Part shown: positions 23,561 to 32,701 of the stretch, in pieces
Position numbering within the stretch: the first letter of the stretch is position 1
Layout of the letters: each line of letters starts with the position of its first letter
NCBI GenBank assembly: GCA_020634375.1
Contig: JACKBX010000012.1
Location: forward strand, 62,001 to 126,000
DNA length: 64,000 nt
Reading direction: 5' to 3'
Origin: Ardenticatenaceae bacterium
Lineage (GTDB): Bacteria > Chloroflexota > Anaerolineae > Promineifilales > Promineifilaceae
Made by a program: the position numbers and the translations under genes
Notes under the pieces: generated by a model
Told to the model about the DNA's origin: nothing
Database searches by the model: none
The model's input: only the letters and a program-made list of their open reading frames with translations

Positions 23561-25165
23561 ATGCAGAACTTTGGTCCAAATATCAGTAAGTATGGGGTCG
23601 AAAATCACGGGATTAAGAACCCCAATACAGTTTATTGGAATCTTAGTACGTCGATGATGTATGAGCAGATTATCCGGCGGCGCGAAGGGTCAATTGTACA
23701 TCTTGGCCCGATTTGTGTGAGTACTGGCGACCATACGGGTCGGTCTCCTAACGACAAATTTACTGTAAAGGAACCGACTAGTGAACAGGATATTTGGTGG
23801 GGTAAGGTTAATCGCCCCATTGAACAAGCCCAATTTGACAGCCTGATGCGGCGCATGATTGCCTATATTCAGAACCGGGACATTTTTGTGTTTGATGGCT
23901 ATGTGGGCACGGATGAGCGTTACCGGATGCCGGTGCGCATCATCACAGAATACGCCTGGCATAGTATGTTTGCGCGGAATATGTTTGTGCGCGAGGCTGA
24001 CCCGGAGAAGCTCGCGGTGCATGTGCCAGAGTTTACGGTGATTGATATGCCGCGTTTTCATGCGGAACCGGCATTTGATGGCACGAACAGCCAGACGTTT
24101 ATTTTGATTGATTTTAGCAAGCGGTTGGTGTTGATTGGCGGTAGTGAATATGCGGGTGAGATTAAGAAGAGCATTTTCACGGCGATGAATTATTATTTGC
24201 CGAAGCGCGGTGTGTTGAGTATGCATTGCAGCGCGAATTATGGGAAGGATAAGGATGATGCGGCGTTGTTCTTTGGTTTGAGTGGTACGGGCAAGACGAC
24301 GTTGAGCAATGACCCGAACCGCACGCTGATTGGCGATGATGAGCATGGCTGGAGTGATGACGGCGTCTTTAATTTTGAAGGCGGCTGTTACGCTAAGGTG
24401 ATTCGGTTGGACCCGGAAGGGGAACCGGAGATTTTTTCGACGACGCGGCGTTTTGGCACGATTTTGGAGAATGTGATCTATAACAGTGACACGCGGTACA
24501 TTGACCTGGATGATGGGTCGTTGACGCAGAATACGCGGTCGAGTTATCCGATTACGCATATTGCCAATGCAGACCCGGAGGGGATGGGCGGGCACCCGAA
24601 GAATGTGTTGTTCCTGACGGCCGATGCGTTTGGCGTGCTGCCTCCTATCAGCCGGTTGACGAAGGCGCAGGCGATGTACCATTTCTTGAGTGGGTACACC
24701 GCGAAGGTGGCGGGCACGGAGCGTGGTGTGACGGAACCGATCCCGAATTTTAGCGCCTGCTTTGGCGCACCGTTTATGCCGCTGCATCCGGGGGCGTATG
24801 CGAAGCTGCTGGGTGAGAAGATTGACGCGCACGAAGCCAATGTGTGGCTGGTGAATACAGGTTGGACGGGTGGCCCCTTTGGTGTGGGCAGCCGGATGAA
24901 GCTGGCTTATACGCGGAAGATGGTAACGGCCGTGCTCAACGGCGAGCTAGACGATGTAGAAACCTTTGAGGAGCCATTCTTTGGCTTGCACATCCCCAAG
25001 CACATTGAGGGTGTGCCAGACGAGGTGTTGAACCCGCGAGACACCTGGAAAGATGCAGATGCCTATGATGCCCAGGCCAAGAAATTGGTGGGCATGTTTA
25101 TTGAGAACTTTAAGCAGTTTGAAGAAGGCGTGACGCAGGAGATTAAGGACGCGGGGCCGAAATAA
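23561..25165 (+). CDS. pckA: phosphoenolpyruvate carboxykinase (ATP)
   Basis: A 534-residue ATP-type PEPCK that converts oxaloacetate and ATP to PEP, ADP and CO2 at the start of gluconeogenesis. It has GDHTGRSPNDKF (substrate site), MHCSANYG with the Mn-binding region, the kinase-1a P-loop GLSGTGKTTLSNDP at about residue 239, kinase-2 and FNFEGGCYAKV. Length fits the bacterial enzyme (520-540). AAAGGAG lies 8 nt before the ATG. It is monocistronic: a terminator precedes and a hairpin repeat follows. Codon use near the 5' half is richer in T and G than in the copper island. Confidence 0.96.
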   Translation: MQNFGPNISKYGVENHGIKNPNTVYWNLSTSMMYEQIIRRREGSIVHLGPICVSTGDHTGRSPNDKFTVKEPTSEQDIWWGKVNRPIEQAQFDSLMRRMIAYIQNRDIFVFDGYVGTDERYRMPVRIITEYAWHSMFARNMFVREADPEKLAVHVPEFTVIDMPRFHAEPAFDGTNSQTFILIDFSKRLVLIGGSEYAGEIKKSIFTAMNYYLPKRGVLSMHCSANYGKDKDDAALFFGLSGTGKTTLSNDPNRTLIGDDEHGWSDDGVFNFEGGCYAKVIRLDPEGEPEIFSTTRRFGTILENVIYNSDTRYIDLDDGSLTQNTRSSYPITHIANADPEGMGGHPKNVLFLTADAFGVLPPISRLTKAQAMYHFLSGYTAKVAGTERGVTEPIPNFSACFGAPFMPLHPGAYAKLLGEKIDAHEANVWLVNTGWTGGPFGVGSRMKLAYTRKMVTAVLNGELDDVETFEEPFFGLHIPKHIEGVPDEVLNPRDTWKDADAYDAQAKKLVGMFIENFKQFEEGVTQEIKDAGPK

Positions 25166-25231
25166 GACGTGATGCGTGATGCGTGAAACGTGAAAAGAAG
25201 ATTGTCACGTTTCACGCTTCACGTTTCACGG
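25166..25231. repeat. CGTGAAA-family hairpin between convergent pckA and M32 genes
   Basis: The left arm GACGTGATGCGTGATGCGTG and GAAACGTGAA, and the right arm TTCACGTTTCACGCTTCACG, form a long hairpin at the convergent junction. It ends 3 nt before the M32 stop codon and probably ends both transcripts. Confidence 0.72.
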
Positions 25232-25234
25232 TTT

Positions 25235-26740
25235 CTACAGTTTGTATAATTCCCCAAATTTGGTTTGCAAATAACGAATATAGGGCGCGATGGTCAGCGG
25301 GGCGCCGGTGACGCGCTCGACGAGTTCATTGGCAGTGAATTTACTGCCATGTGTGTAGATGCTGTTTTGGAGCCAGGTATGCAGCGTGTTGAATTGGCCC
25401 TGGCCGATTTCGGCAGGGATTTCGGGGTGAGCGGTTAGCGCTTGTTCGTAGAAGAGGGCGCTCATGATGTTGCCCAGGGTGTAGCCCTGGAATGCGCCGC
25501 CAACTAACCCGCCGTACCAGTGGACATCTTGCAGCACGCCATCGCTGTCGTCGGGAGCACGCAAGCCAAGATCGGATTGGTAACGGCCGTGCCACATCTC
25601 TGGCAAATCCTTCACAGACAGCGACCCTTCCAATAACGCCAGTTCCAGGTCAAAGCGGATCATCACGTGCAAATTGTAGGTTACTTCGTCCGCATCCGTG
25701 CGGATGAGTGAGCGCTGCACCTTGTTCACGGCGCGGTAGAAGGTGTCTAGCGAGACAGCGCCCAACTGTGCAGGGAAAGCGGCTTGTAGCTGCGGGTAGT
25801 AATGCTGCCAAAATGTGCGGCTGCGCCCTACCTGATTTTCCCACAGGCGCGATTGGCTCTCATGCACGCCGGAGGACGTGCCATTTGCCAGAGGCGTCCC
25901 TTCGTAGGCCATGTTGATGCCTTGCTCATACAGCGCATGACCAGCCTCGTGCAGTGTGCTAAACAACGCTTCGCTGAGGTCGTTTTCTTTGACGCGGGTA
26001 GTGATACGCACGTCGCCCAACGAGAATTTGGTCATGAAGGGGTGATGGGTCTTGTCCTGCCGCCCGCGTTCAAAGTCGTAGCCATAGGCTTTAATGATTT
26101 GTTGGCCGAAGGCAAGCTGCTCATTTTCGGGGTAAGTCTGTTTCAGGCAGCTATCGTCAGCTAGTTCTTGGGCAGTGATGGCCTGTGCCAGGGGCACAAG
26201 GGCTTCGCGCAGTTCAGCGAAGAGGGTGCGCACGGATTCGGCTTTCATGCCCAGGTCGGAGAAATCGATGAGGGGGTCGGCGATATGGTCGTAGCCAGGG
26301 AAGCAGTTGGCGATTTGGCGGCTGTAGTCAACGGTTTTTTCGAGGTGGGTGGATACGGCCGTAAAATCATTCTCTGGCCGTGCTTTGGCCCAAATCTGGT
26401 ACGTTTCCGCACTGTGTGCAAGAAATGTTGCCAACAACTCACCCGGCACTTTCGTCAATTGTTCGTAATTGCGGCGCGTCACGCGGATGAGAGCGGCATC
26501 ATCGTGGTCATACGGCAGGGATTCTTCGTAGGATTGCAAATCATCCAGCAGTTTGCCCACGGCGGCATCGGTGAACTTTTCGTGCGCAATACGGCCGGCC
26601 GTTGCCATTTGCCGCCCGCGTGCCGCCGCGCCTCCTGGCGGCATGTAGGTGGACTGATCCCAGTTCAAAACAGCCCCAATCATATTCAAATCATTTACTT
26701 CAAATAAGCGGTTCTTGAGTTCTTCTAGCTTCTTTTCCAC
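25235..26740 (-). CDS. M32 family carboxypeptidase (Taq type)
   Basis: A 501-residue zinc metallocarboxypeptidase. The HEAGH motif (His264, Glu265, His268) with the downstream ESQSRLWEN glutamate motif, plus NWDQSTYMPPGGA near the N-terminus and DADEVTYNLHVMIRF, are diagnostic of family M32. It removes C-terminal residues from peptides in the cytosol. The GTG start at 26740 was chosen because GGAG lies 7 nt upstream; the longer upstream frame has no such support. Confidence 0.93.
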   Translation of the reverse strand: MEKKLEELKNRLFEVNDLNMIGAVLNWDQSTYMPPGGAAARGRQMATAGRIAHEKFTDAAVGKLLDDLQSYEESLPYDHDDAALIRVTRRNYEQLTKVPGELLATFLAHSAETYQIWAKARPENDFTAVSTHLEKTVDYSRQIANCFPGYDHIADPLIDFSDLGMKAESVRTLFAELREALVPLAQAITAQELADDSCLKQTYPENEQLAFGQQIIKAYGYDFERGRQDKTHHPFMTKFSLGDVRITTRVKENDLSEALFSTLHEAGHALYEQGINMAYEGTPLANGTSSGVHESQSRLWENQVGRSRTFWQHYYPQLQAAFPAQLGAVSLDTFYRAVNKVQRSLIRTDADEVTYNLHVMIRFDLELALLEGSLSVKDLPEMWHGRYQSDLGLRAPDDSDGVLQDVHWYGGLVGGAFQGYTLGNIMSALFYEQALTAHPEIPAEIGQGQFNTLHTWLQNSIYTHGSKFTANELVERVTGAPLTIAPYIRYLQTKFGELYKL

Positions 26741-26797
26741 GGATTTACTCCTAGTTAAGGCTTGCACTTTCAAGTGATTGCCTCCATCGTACCCCAA

Positions 26798-26877
26798 TCA
26801 GTAACCAGCGACCAGTAACCAGCGACCAGTAACCGTTTACTGATTACTGGTAACTGACTACTGACTACTGGTAACTG
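26798..26877. repeat. CAGTAAC-type heptamer repeats, inverted halves
   Basis: AGTAACCAGCGACCAGTAAC-type units are followed by the complement, TACTGGTAACTGACTACTG. The period is 7 nt. The block overlaps the 3' end of the esterase gene, whose last residues (GHVTVTSSQ) are translated from it. The same family separates cbiM from cbiQ. Confidence 0.75.
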
Positions 26878-27739
26878 TCACATGCCCCGTGTTCTGCAAG
26901 AAAAAGCGCATGGCGTCCGGCAGGCGTCGCGCCCACGAAGATTCGCTGTGAACAGCCCACTTTTCTTCAATATGCAGCAGATCATGCACAGGACGATACC
27001 CTTTTTTAACCAGCAGCCGTTTCATGCGCCGCACCGTTGCATAATAACGGCGCGATAGTGTGCGCTGCATGTGCATTTCCTCGGCAGAATCACCCAGTTC
27101 CCGTGTGCCCACATCCATATAGATTTTGCCAGAGTTGAATGGTGCAGCTTCGGCATAGCGGAAGATTGTGCCCTTGGCTACCCAAAATGATGGACTCATC
27201 GCCCCCGTAAATCCGAAGAAATCAGGATAGCGGAAAAAAGCATACAGGCTGATCAGTGCGCCCATAGATGACCCCATAATGCCGGTGTAGCGCTTGCCTG
27301 GCAGCGTGCGAAAGTCACGGTCAATGATTGGTTTGAGTGTGTTGACGATGAAGGCCAGATATTGATTGCCCAGCCCACCACCGTGCGCTTCGTCTTTGAA
27401 CGGGCTGTACTCTTCCATGCGCATCTCGCCTATGTTGGGAATGCCCACAACGATGGCTTCCAGCCCTTCTTCGTGGCTCAACTTTTCCATTGTTTCGTCT
27501 ACGCCCCATTCCCCAGCGTAACTTGTGGCATTGTCGAATAAATTTTGCCCGTCGTGCATATACATCACGGGGTAGCGTTTGCTGCTCTGGTGGTAAGATG
27601 GTGGCAGGTAAACGAGGATGTTGCGCCGGTTGTGAAGTTGGGGGCTGCGTACATTCCGCCCGACACGCATCGTGCCTGTAATTGAGGTATGTTGGTTTGG
27701 ATAGACCTCGTGATAGGTTTGCCAATGTATTGTCTGCAA
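26858..27739 (-). CDS. Fes/EstD-like alpha/beta hydrolase, putative esterase
   Basis: A 293-residue hydrolase of the putative-esterase (esterase D / enterochelin-esterase-like) family. It has NILVYLPPSYHQSSKRYPV, MYMHDGQNLFD, GIMGSSMGALISLYAF with nucleophile Ser in GSSMG, and MDVGTRE. No signal peptide is visible. The start is a TTG at 27739 because AAGGAG lies exactly 7 nt upstream and no ATG fits; the open frame upstream of it has no support. The C-terminus runs into repeat DNA. The substrate is unknown. Confidence 0.82.
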   Translation of the reverse strand: MQTIHWQTYHEVYPNQHTSITGTMRVGRNVRSPQLHNRRNILVYLPPSYHQSSKRYPVMYMHDGQNLFDNATSYAGEWGVDETMEKLSHEEGLEAIVVGIPNIGEMRMEEYSPFKDEAHGGGLGNQYLAFIVNTLKPIIDRDFRTLPGKRYTGIMGSSMGALISLYAFFRYPDFFGFTGAMSPSFWVAKGTIFRYAEAAPFNSGKIYMDVGTRELGDSAEEMHMQRTLSRRYYATVRRMKRLLVKKGYRPVHDLLHIEEKWAVHSESSWARRLPDAMRFFLQNTGHVTVTSSQ

Positions 27740-27837
27740 TGTATATCTCCTTGCTTTTTGCAAACACCCTATTTTCTACATTTTTGCATGGGTGTCCAAC
27801 GGGATAGTGCATAAGGGTCTACGAACGAGTTGTCATT

Positions 27838-27927
27838 TAATTTGGGTTTGGCAACGCCAAACCCCTACAAATGACGGGCTTGTAGGGGCAAGGCGATGCC
27901 TTGCCCTGGCGATGCCTTGCCCAGTTT
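27838..27927. repeat. tandem perfect hairpins
   Basis: GGGTTTGGC-AAC-GCCAAACCC, then GGGCAAGGC-GAT-GCCTTGCCC, with CTACAA ... TTGTAG bridging them and a partial third copy. These are noncoding. They start the 706-nt gene-free stretch 27740-28445. Confidence 0.7.
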
Positions 27928-28006
27928 GACAAAACAAACAGTCTGACAAGTTGTTCGTACACCCGGTGCATAACTTGATAGTGCTGCGGCGGACATTGAC
28001 AGCATG

Positions 28007-28259
28007 GTGCCTCTAATACTGATACCATGCTGGTGTAGGTACCGATACGATCCTGCTTCAAGTACTGACACGGTGCTGCGAGTACCTGAACCACTATGCT
28101 GCGAGTGCCTGAACCACTATGCTGCGAGTACCTGAACCACTATGCTGCGAGTGCCTGAACCACTATGCTGCGAGTACCTGAACCACTATGCTGCGAGTGC
28201 CTGAACCACTATGCTGCGAGTGCCTGAACCACTATGCTGCGAATATCTGTAACATAGCT
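28007..28259. repeat. 23-bp tandem repeat array with alternating units
   Basis: Eleven units of exactly 23 bp run from 28007 to 28259. Seven near-perfect copies begin at 28076, 28099, 28122, 28145, 28168, 28191 and 28214, and three decayed units precede and one follows them. The core reads CTGCGAGTRCCTGAACCAC. The R base alternates A, G, A, G, A, G, G, so the true unit was probably a 46-bp dimer. No long frame crosses it. It lies upstream of the M28 peptidase, separated by about 190 bp that contains GATAGAG-type repeats at 28367-28425. Confidence 0.9.
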
Positions 28260-28445
28260 GAGGCAAGGATTGCTGGTGCATGAAAGGGTTCTCATGATGG
28301 CGATGCAAATTTGCTTGCCGCCAGGCAGATGGATATAAATTTGGCGATGGCTATAATGTAGGGAAGATAGAGTGCAGAGATAGAGGTAGAGGAGGCTTTA
28401 TATGCTAGACTCTATCTATCTCTAAACTTTATTTTGCGGAGTAAT

Positions 28446-29828
28446 ATGATGGGGCGTTTGGTTCGTTTTCACATAATTGGATTGATTTTGTTGGGTGTGC
28501 TGTTGGTGGGCTGTGGACTGATGGCTGGGCCGCAGCGCCCGGTGATCCCGACGCCGATTCCGACGGCGCCGCCGTTGTCTGAGACGCTGGCGCTGAGTGC
28601 GGAAACGGTGGTTGATCCGGTGAGTGATGTGGTTCCGCAGGTGGACCCGGCGATTCAGGGTTTGCTGGATTTGGTGTCGCAGCAGCAGTTGACGGCGTAT
28701 GTGCAAACGCTGGAGAATTTTTATACGCGTAACTCGTTTAGTAATGCGGAGTCGGAGACGCGGGGGATTGGCGCGGCGCGGCGCTGGATTTTCTCGGAGT
28801 TTGAGCGGGTGGGGAACGGCCGTATCCATGTAGAATTTGACGACTTTGACCTCACCTACGCGGGCTTCTCCGCGCCACAGCGCAACGTCGTTGCCACCTT
28901 GCCCGGCAGCGGCCCCGGAAATGGCGTGATCATCATCATGGCCCATTACGACAATCGCCCTACCGAAATCGCCGATGGTTTTACCCGCGCTACTGGAGCC
29001 GATGACAACGCTTCTGGCGTTGCTTTGCTAATTGAATCGGCTCGCGTTCTCAGCGCTTATAACTGGAACCAGACCATCAAATTTGTGGCGATGGCTGCTG
29101 AGGAGCAGGGCACGGTTGGCTCGCGCCATTTTGCCCAGACCGCATTTTTGGACAATATGAATGTGCTGGCGGCCATTAACTACGATGCAGTGGGCGGCCG
29201 TGCCGGAATCCCGCAGTATGTGCGCCTCTTTTCCCCTGATTTGCTCACCTCGCCATCGGGCGAACTGGCACGGTATTATGAGTATATTGGCGGGTTGTAT
29301 CTGCCCACGTTCCCGGTGCTGGTCTACGATGCGCTTGACCGCGAAGGGCGTTGGGGCGATCACCGCGAATTTGTAAATGTGGGTATGCCTTCCATTCGCA
29401 TCATTGAATCGGAGGAAGACCCGGATTTGCTGAATTCTAACCTGGATACGTGGAGCCTGGTTGATTACAACTATTTGCAACATGTGGTGCAGTTGAATGT
29501 AGCGGTGGTGGCGAATATGGCCGGTGCACCGGCGACGCCGCCGGCACCAACCATTGCCGATATGGCCGAACCCGGTTCGTTTTTGCTGACGTGGGCGGTG
29601 GATCCTGCTGTGGCAGGATATGCGATTGCGTTTCGACCGTTAGACTCGCCATCGTACCCTACGTTTCGTTTTGTGAAGGGGCTGTCTGCTGGCAATGTGG
29701 CCCTGACGAACCTGGAAGTGGGCACAACGTATGCGGTGAGTATGACGGCGCTGGATGAATACGGCCGTGTCGGAGATTTCTCCCCCGAAGTGATTATTGG
29801 CCCCGGCACGCAAGTCTCGATGCCCTGA
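28446..29828 (+). CDS. M28 family aminopeptidase lipoprotein with FnIII-like tail
   Basis: A 460-residue lipoprotein. The signal peptide ends at lipobox LLVGC (Cys23) and a proline-rich linker follows (IPTPIPTAPP). The M28 zinc peptidase core shows IIIMAHYDN (His-Asp), GADDNASGVALLIES (bridging Asp) and AAEEQGTVGSRHFA (Glu pair), then a distal His near DHREFVNVGMPSI. The C-terminal ~100 residues (PAPTIADMAEPGSFLLTW; VGTTYAVSMTALDEYG) form a fibronectin III-like domain. It probably trims peptides at the cell surface. The ATG at 28446 or 28449 is supported by GGAG. Confidence 0.88.
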   Translation: MMGRLVRFHIIGLILLGVLLVGCGLMAGPQRPVIPTPIPTAPPLSETLALSAETVVDPVSDVVPQVDPAIQGLLDLVSQQQLTAYVQTLENFYTRNSFSNAESETRGIGAARRWIFSEFERVGNGRIHVEFDDFDLTYAGFSAPQRNVVATLPGSGPGNGVIIIMAHYDNRPTEIADGFTRATGADDNASGVALLIESARVLSAYNWNQTIKFVAMAAEEQGTVGSRHFAQTAFLDNMNVLAAINYDAVGGRAGIPQYVRLFSPDLLTSPSGELARYYEYIGGLYLPTFPVLVYDALDREGRWGDHREFVNVGMPSIRIIESEEDPDLLNSNLDTWSLVDYNYLQHVVQLNVAVVANMAGAPATPPAPTIADMAEPGSFLLTWAVDPAVAGYAIAFRPLDSPSYPTFRFVKGLSAGNVALTNLEVGTTYAVSMTALDEYGRVGDFSPEVIIGPGTQVSMP

Positions 29829-29869
29829 TCAATTGTCAATGGTCAATTGTCAATAGCCAATTGTTAATT
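29829..29869. repeat. TCAATTG-type heptamer repeat before DUF1992 gene
   Basis: Six units with exact 7-nt period (TCAATTG, TCAATGG, TCAATTG, TCAATAG, CCAATTG, TTAATTG) fill the gap from the M28 stop to the DUF1992 start. No Shine-Dalgarno sequence remains in the gap. Confidence 0.85.
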
Positions 29870-29871
29870 GT

Positions 29872-30402
29872 ATGCCCATTATTCCTGACAAATCCGACCC
29901 TGAACAGAGCGCCGAATCCCAGGCAGAGCGCCGTGTGCGTATGCGCCAGGAGTGGGATAACCTCATCGAAGACCTGATCGCCGATGGGCACGAGAAAGGC
30001 GCGTTTGATAATTTGCCCGGCAAAGGGAAGCCGCTCAATTTGAAGCAAAACCCCTACGTGCCGGAGTTAGACCTGGCCCATACCCTGCTCAAAGACAATG
30101 ACCTGGTTCCGGCCTGGATTAGCGAGCGCAATGGCTTGCTGCAACAAACCGCGCAGTTGCGGGAGCAGATGCAGCGAAGCTGGCAGCGCCACCGCCGCGA
30201 GTTTGACCTGCTGCCCGCCCGCCGCGACGCACTGACCATTAGCTGGTATGATGCCTGCCAGGGCTGGCTGGCGGCCATCGCCGAGTTGAACAAGCATATC
30301 AACACGTATAATTTGAAACGGCCGTCCGACAACCTCGAAATCTACAAACTAGACCTCGACCGGGAACTGGCCCGCATTGGGGCGGGGCGGTTGTTGAAGT
30401 AG
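29872..30402 (+). CDS. DUF1992 (DnaJ-C28-like) protein
   Basis: A 176-residue cytosolic protein. EWDNLIEDLIADGHEKGAFD, NLPGKGKPLNL and LLKDNDLVPAWI are the DUF1992 / DNAJC28 conserved region signature, followed by a charged helical C-terminus. The function in bacteria is unknown. The start codon directly follows the TCAATTG repeat, and there is no recognisable Shine-Dalgarno sequence, so translation may depend on the repeat or on coupling with the gene before it. Confidence 0.85.
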   Translation: MPIIPDKSDPEQSAESQAERRVRMRQEWDNLIEDLIADGHEKGAFDNLPGKGKPLNLKQNPYVPELDLAHTLLKDNDLVPAWISERNGLLQQTAQLREQMQRSWQRHRREFDLLPARRDALTISWYDACQGWLAAIAELNKHINTYNLKRPSDNLEIYKLDLDRELARIGAGRLLK

Positions 30403-30411
30403 TTTCATCCT

Positions 30412-31869
30412 TCACCCCTCACCCTTCATCCTTACCGCCACATTCTTTACCTGCGTATATTCATCCAGCGCCGCCAGCCCTTTTAGGCGGCCAAAGCCGC
30501 TTTGCTTGGTGCCGCCAAACGGCATCTCCTCATCCCCGGTGTAATACTCATTCACAAACACCTGCCCCGCCTGCAAGCGCAGCGCCAGCCGCAACGCCCG
30601 GTCAATATTTTGCGTAAACACGGCCGCAATCAACCCATACTTCACATCATTGGCAATGCGCAGTGCCTCCGCCTCATCCGCAAAGGTGGTCAGCGACAGC
30701 ACTGGGCCGAACACCTCCTCCTGCGCGATGTGCATGTCCGGCAGTACGCCATCAAACAGAGTGGGCAGCAAAAAATAGCCGCGTGACAGGTGCGACGGCC
30801 GTTTCCCACCCAACACCATCCGCGCCCCCTCACTCTGCGCAATCTCAATGTGCCCCGTCACCCGGCTCACCTGCACCGCCGACACCAGCGGCCCCATATC
30901 CGGGTCATCCACCCCTGGGCCGATGCGCAGCGCCGCCAGCCGTGCCGCCAGCTTCGCCACAAACGCCTCTTTGATGCTGGACTCCACCAACAGCCGCGAC
31001 CCCGCCGAACACATTTGGCCGCAGTTCGTGCTGATGCCATTCACCGCCTCCGCCACCGCCAAATCCAGATCGGCGTCGGCAAAGACCAGCAGCGGCGACT
31101 TGCCGCCCAATTCCAGCACTACCGGCTTGATATGCTCGGCGGCGGCCTTCATCACCGTGCGCCCCGTCTGCACCGAGCCGGTGAAGGTGAGGTGGTCAAT
31201 GGCCGTGTGCCCGGCCAGCGCCGCGCCCGCTTCCTCGCCAAAGCCGTTGACCACGTTGATCACGCCCGGCGCACAGCCCGCTTCGGCAAAAATCTCGGCC
31301 AGCTTGAGTGCGGTGAGGGGGGTGAGTTCGGAGGGTTTGATCACGGCCGTATTCCCCGTAGCCAACGCCGGAGCCAGACTTCGTGCCAAAATGTTCAGCG
31401 GCTTATTCCAGGGCACAATGTGCGCCGTCACGCCCATTGGCTCACGCACCGTGAAATTCAATCTGTTTGGGCCAAGGGGGATTTGTTCGCCATGAATTTT
31501 GTCCGCCGCGCCGGCGTAATATTCAAAGTACCGTGCTGCGCCGCGCACTTCTTCCTCGGCCAGAGAGAGCGGTTTGCCATTATCCAATGTCTCCAATCGT
31601 GCCAGTTCGCCCGCGTGCGCGGTGATGTGTTGGCTGATGGTGTGCAGGAAACGGCCGTGTTCCTTCGGCGGCATCATTCCCCAGGGGCCAGAGAGGGCTT
31701 GCCGCGCTGCGGCCACAGCCTGCTCCACCTCCGCCATGCCGCCCCGCGCCACCTTCGCCAACACCTCTTCCGTCGCCGGATTCATCGTCTCAAACTGCTG
31801 TCCCGAAGCGGATTCTACCCATTTCCCACCGATAAAATGCCCGGTGGGTGGCATATTTGCAAGTTCCAT
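30412..31869 (-). CDS. aldehyde dehydrogenase
   Basis: A 485-residue NAD(P)-dependent aldehyde dehydrogenase with GHFIGGKWVES, VREPMGVTAHIVPWNKPLNI, FTGSVQTGRTVM, ELGGKSPLLVFADADLD with the base Glu, and NCGQMCSAGSRLLV with catalytic Cys. MPFGGTKQSGFGRLKG ends the family signature. It has no membrane anchor, unlike the one at 14216. The ATG at 31869 is preferred since the longer frame upstream is translated repeat DNA. The C-terminus (VRMKGEG) is encoded by a CTTCATCC-type repeat at 30404-30434. It converges with DUF1992. Confidence 0.92.
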   Translation of the reverse strand: MELANMPPTGHFIGGKWVESASGQQFETMNPATEEVLAKVARGGMAEVEQAVAAARQALSGPWGMMPPKEHGRFLHTISQHITAHAGELARLETLDNGKPLSLAEEEVRGAARYFEYYAGAADKIHGEQIPLGPNRLNFTVREPMGVTAHIVPWNKPLNILARSLAPALATGNTAVIKPSELTPLTALKLAEIFAEAGCAPGVINVVNGFGEEAGAALAGHTAIDHLTFTGSVQTGRTVMKAAAEHIKPVVLELGGKSPLLVFADADLDLAVAEAVNGISTNCGQMCSAGSRLLVESSIKEAFVAKLAARLAALRIGPGVDDPDMGPLVSAVQVSRVTGHIEIAQSEGARMVLGGKRPSHLSRGYFLLPTLFDGVLPDMHIAQEEVFGPVLSLTTFADEAEALRIANDVKYGLIAAVFTQNIDRALRLALRLQAGQVFVNEYYTGDEEMPFGGTKQSGFGRLKGLAALDEYTQVKNVAVRMKGEG

Positions 31870-31880
31870 AGCGTCGCCTT

Positions 31881-31957
31881 TGGTTGCTGATAGTTGGTCG
31901 TTGGTTATTGGTTGCTGGTTGCCATTCACAATTCACCGTTCACCATTTACCATTCTT
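31881..31957. repeat. TTGGTTA and TTCACCA heptamer repeats
   Basis: TTGGTCG, TTGGTTA, TTGGTTGC units are followed by TTCACCG, TTCACCA, TTTACCA units at 7-nt spacing. They fill the leader of the aldehyde dehydrogenase. The remaining DNA to 32174 contains only the candidate operator at 32097. Confidence 0.65.
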
Positions 31958-32096
31958 ATCATCGCGCCGAATTGTAACTCAAAACGTCCCGCCCCACGCT
32001 TTCATGACCATTCGCTTAAAAACTGCCAATGGCGATGCTGCGATCTATTAAGATGAGGCCACAGTTTACATCATTCTTAGTAGCAACTATTCGTTA

Positions 32097-32112
32097 TTGC
32101 AATTAATCGCAA
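32097..32112. promoter_or_regulatory. candidate Fur-family operator
   Basis: TTGCAATTAATCGCAA is a 16-bp near-palindrome with two mismatched positions, 62 bp upstream of the Fur-family gene. The TTGC...GCAA form recalls the reported Nur half-site TTGCAA. Autoregulation is plausible but not shown. Confidence 0.4.
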
Positions 32113-32174
32113 GAAGAGGCACAATTAGTGAAGATAAGCTGACCTGATACCTAAAAACCTGACACGGTGACACC

Positions 32175-32606
32175 ATGCCCGATTACACTGAATTCGCCAA
32201 CCAAATCCGCGCACAGGGATACCGCATGACACCGCAGCGGCAAATTGTGCTGGATGCCATTGCTGCCTTTGAGGGACACGCCAGCGCGGCGGATATTTAT
32301 GAGTGGGTGCAGCAGCATTCACCCGCCATCAATCGCGCCACTGTATACCGCGTCCTCAACTTTTTGTGTGATTTGCAGGTGGTGGCACGTTTTGAAACAG
32401 GCAGCAGTACCATGTACGAATTGGTTGGCGAACGGCCGCATCATCACCTGGTATGCCGTGGTTGCGGGTACATCACCCACATTCCTGACCACGCCCTTGA
32501 TACCCTCGCTGAAGCATTGCAACAAGAATATGGCTTTCACGCTGAATTTCATCATTTAGCCATCGTTGGCTTGTGTGCGCACTGCGCTGCCCAAGTAGAA
32601 GGTTAG
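32175..32606 (+). CDS. Fur-family metalloregulator (Fur/Zur/Nur)
   Basis: A 143-residue repressor. The winged helix contains MTPQRQIVLDAI and RATVYRVLNFLCDLQVV. Metal-binding features are HHHLVCRGCGYI with the first CxxC, EYGFHAEFHHLAIVG and CAHC with the second CxxC (structural zinc). The metal sensed cannot be read from sequence. Its position immediately before cbiMQO makes nickel or cobalt the likely cargo under its control, hence a Nur-like role is a reasonable guess. No strong Shine-Dalgarno sequence precedes the ATG. Confidence 0.9.
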   Translation: MPDYTEFANQIRAQGYRMTPQRQIVLDAIAAFEGHASAADIYEWVQQHSPAINRATVYRVLNFLCDLQVVARFETGSSTMYELVGERPHHHLVCRGCGYITHIPDHALDTLAEALQQEYGFHAEFHHLAIVGLCAHCAAQVEG

Positions 32607-32629
32607 TAACCGGGCAATTGCCCCAAAAT

Positions 32630-32684
32630 ATTAGGATGGTGAGAAGGAAACAATTTCAGCCTTCATTCCTCATCCTTCAACCTT
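32630..32684. repeat. CTCATCC / GGATGGTGAG inverted heptamers
   Basis: AGGATGGTGAGAAGGAA and TTCATTCCTCATCCTTC form an inverted pair between the regulator and cbiM. GGAGGTGAAAC, the cbiM Shine-Dalgarno sequence, follows after the repeat. Confidence 0.6.
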
Positions 32685-32701
32685 GTTTCTGGAGGTGAAA
32701 C

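Noticed and set aside
23690..24832. 380-aa minus-strand frame opposite pckA
   Set aside because: Shadow of pckA with Arg/His-rich text and no domain.
28007..28259. CRISPR array
   Set aside because: Units are contiguous with no spacers and vary at one alternating base; no cas genes are nearby.
30790..31890. 366-aa plus-strand frame
   Set aside because: Shadow of the minus-strand aldehyde dehydrogenase, which has all catalytic motifs.
32607..32701. cobalamin riboswitch before cbiM
   Set aside because: The gap is under 100 nt and holds only an inverted heptamer repeat and the ribosome-binding site; no B12 box is seen.
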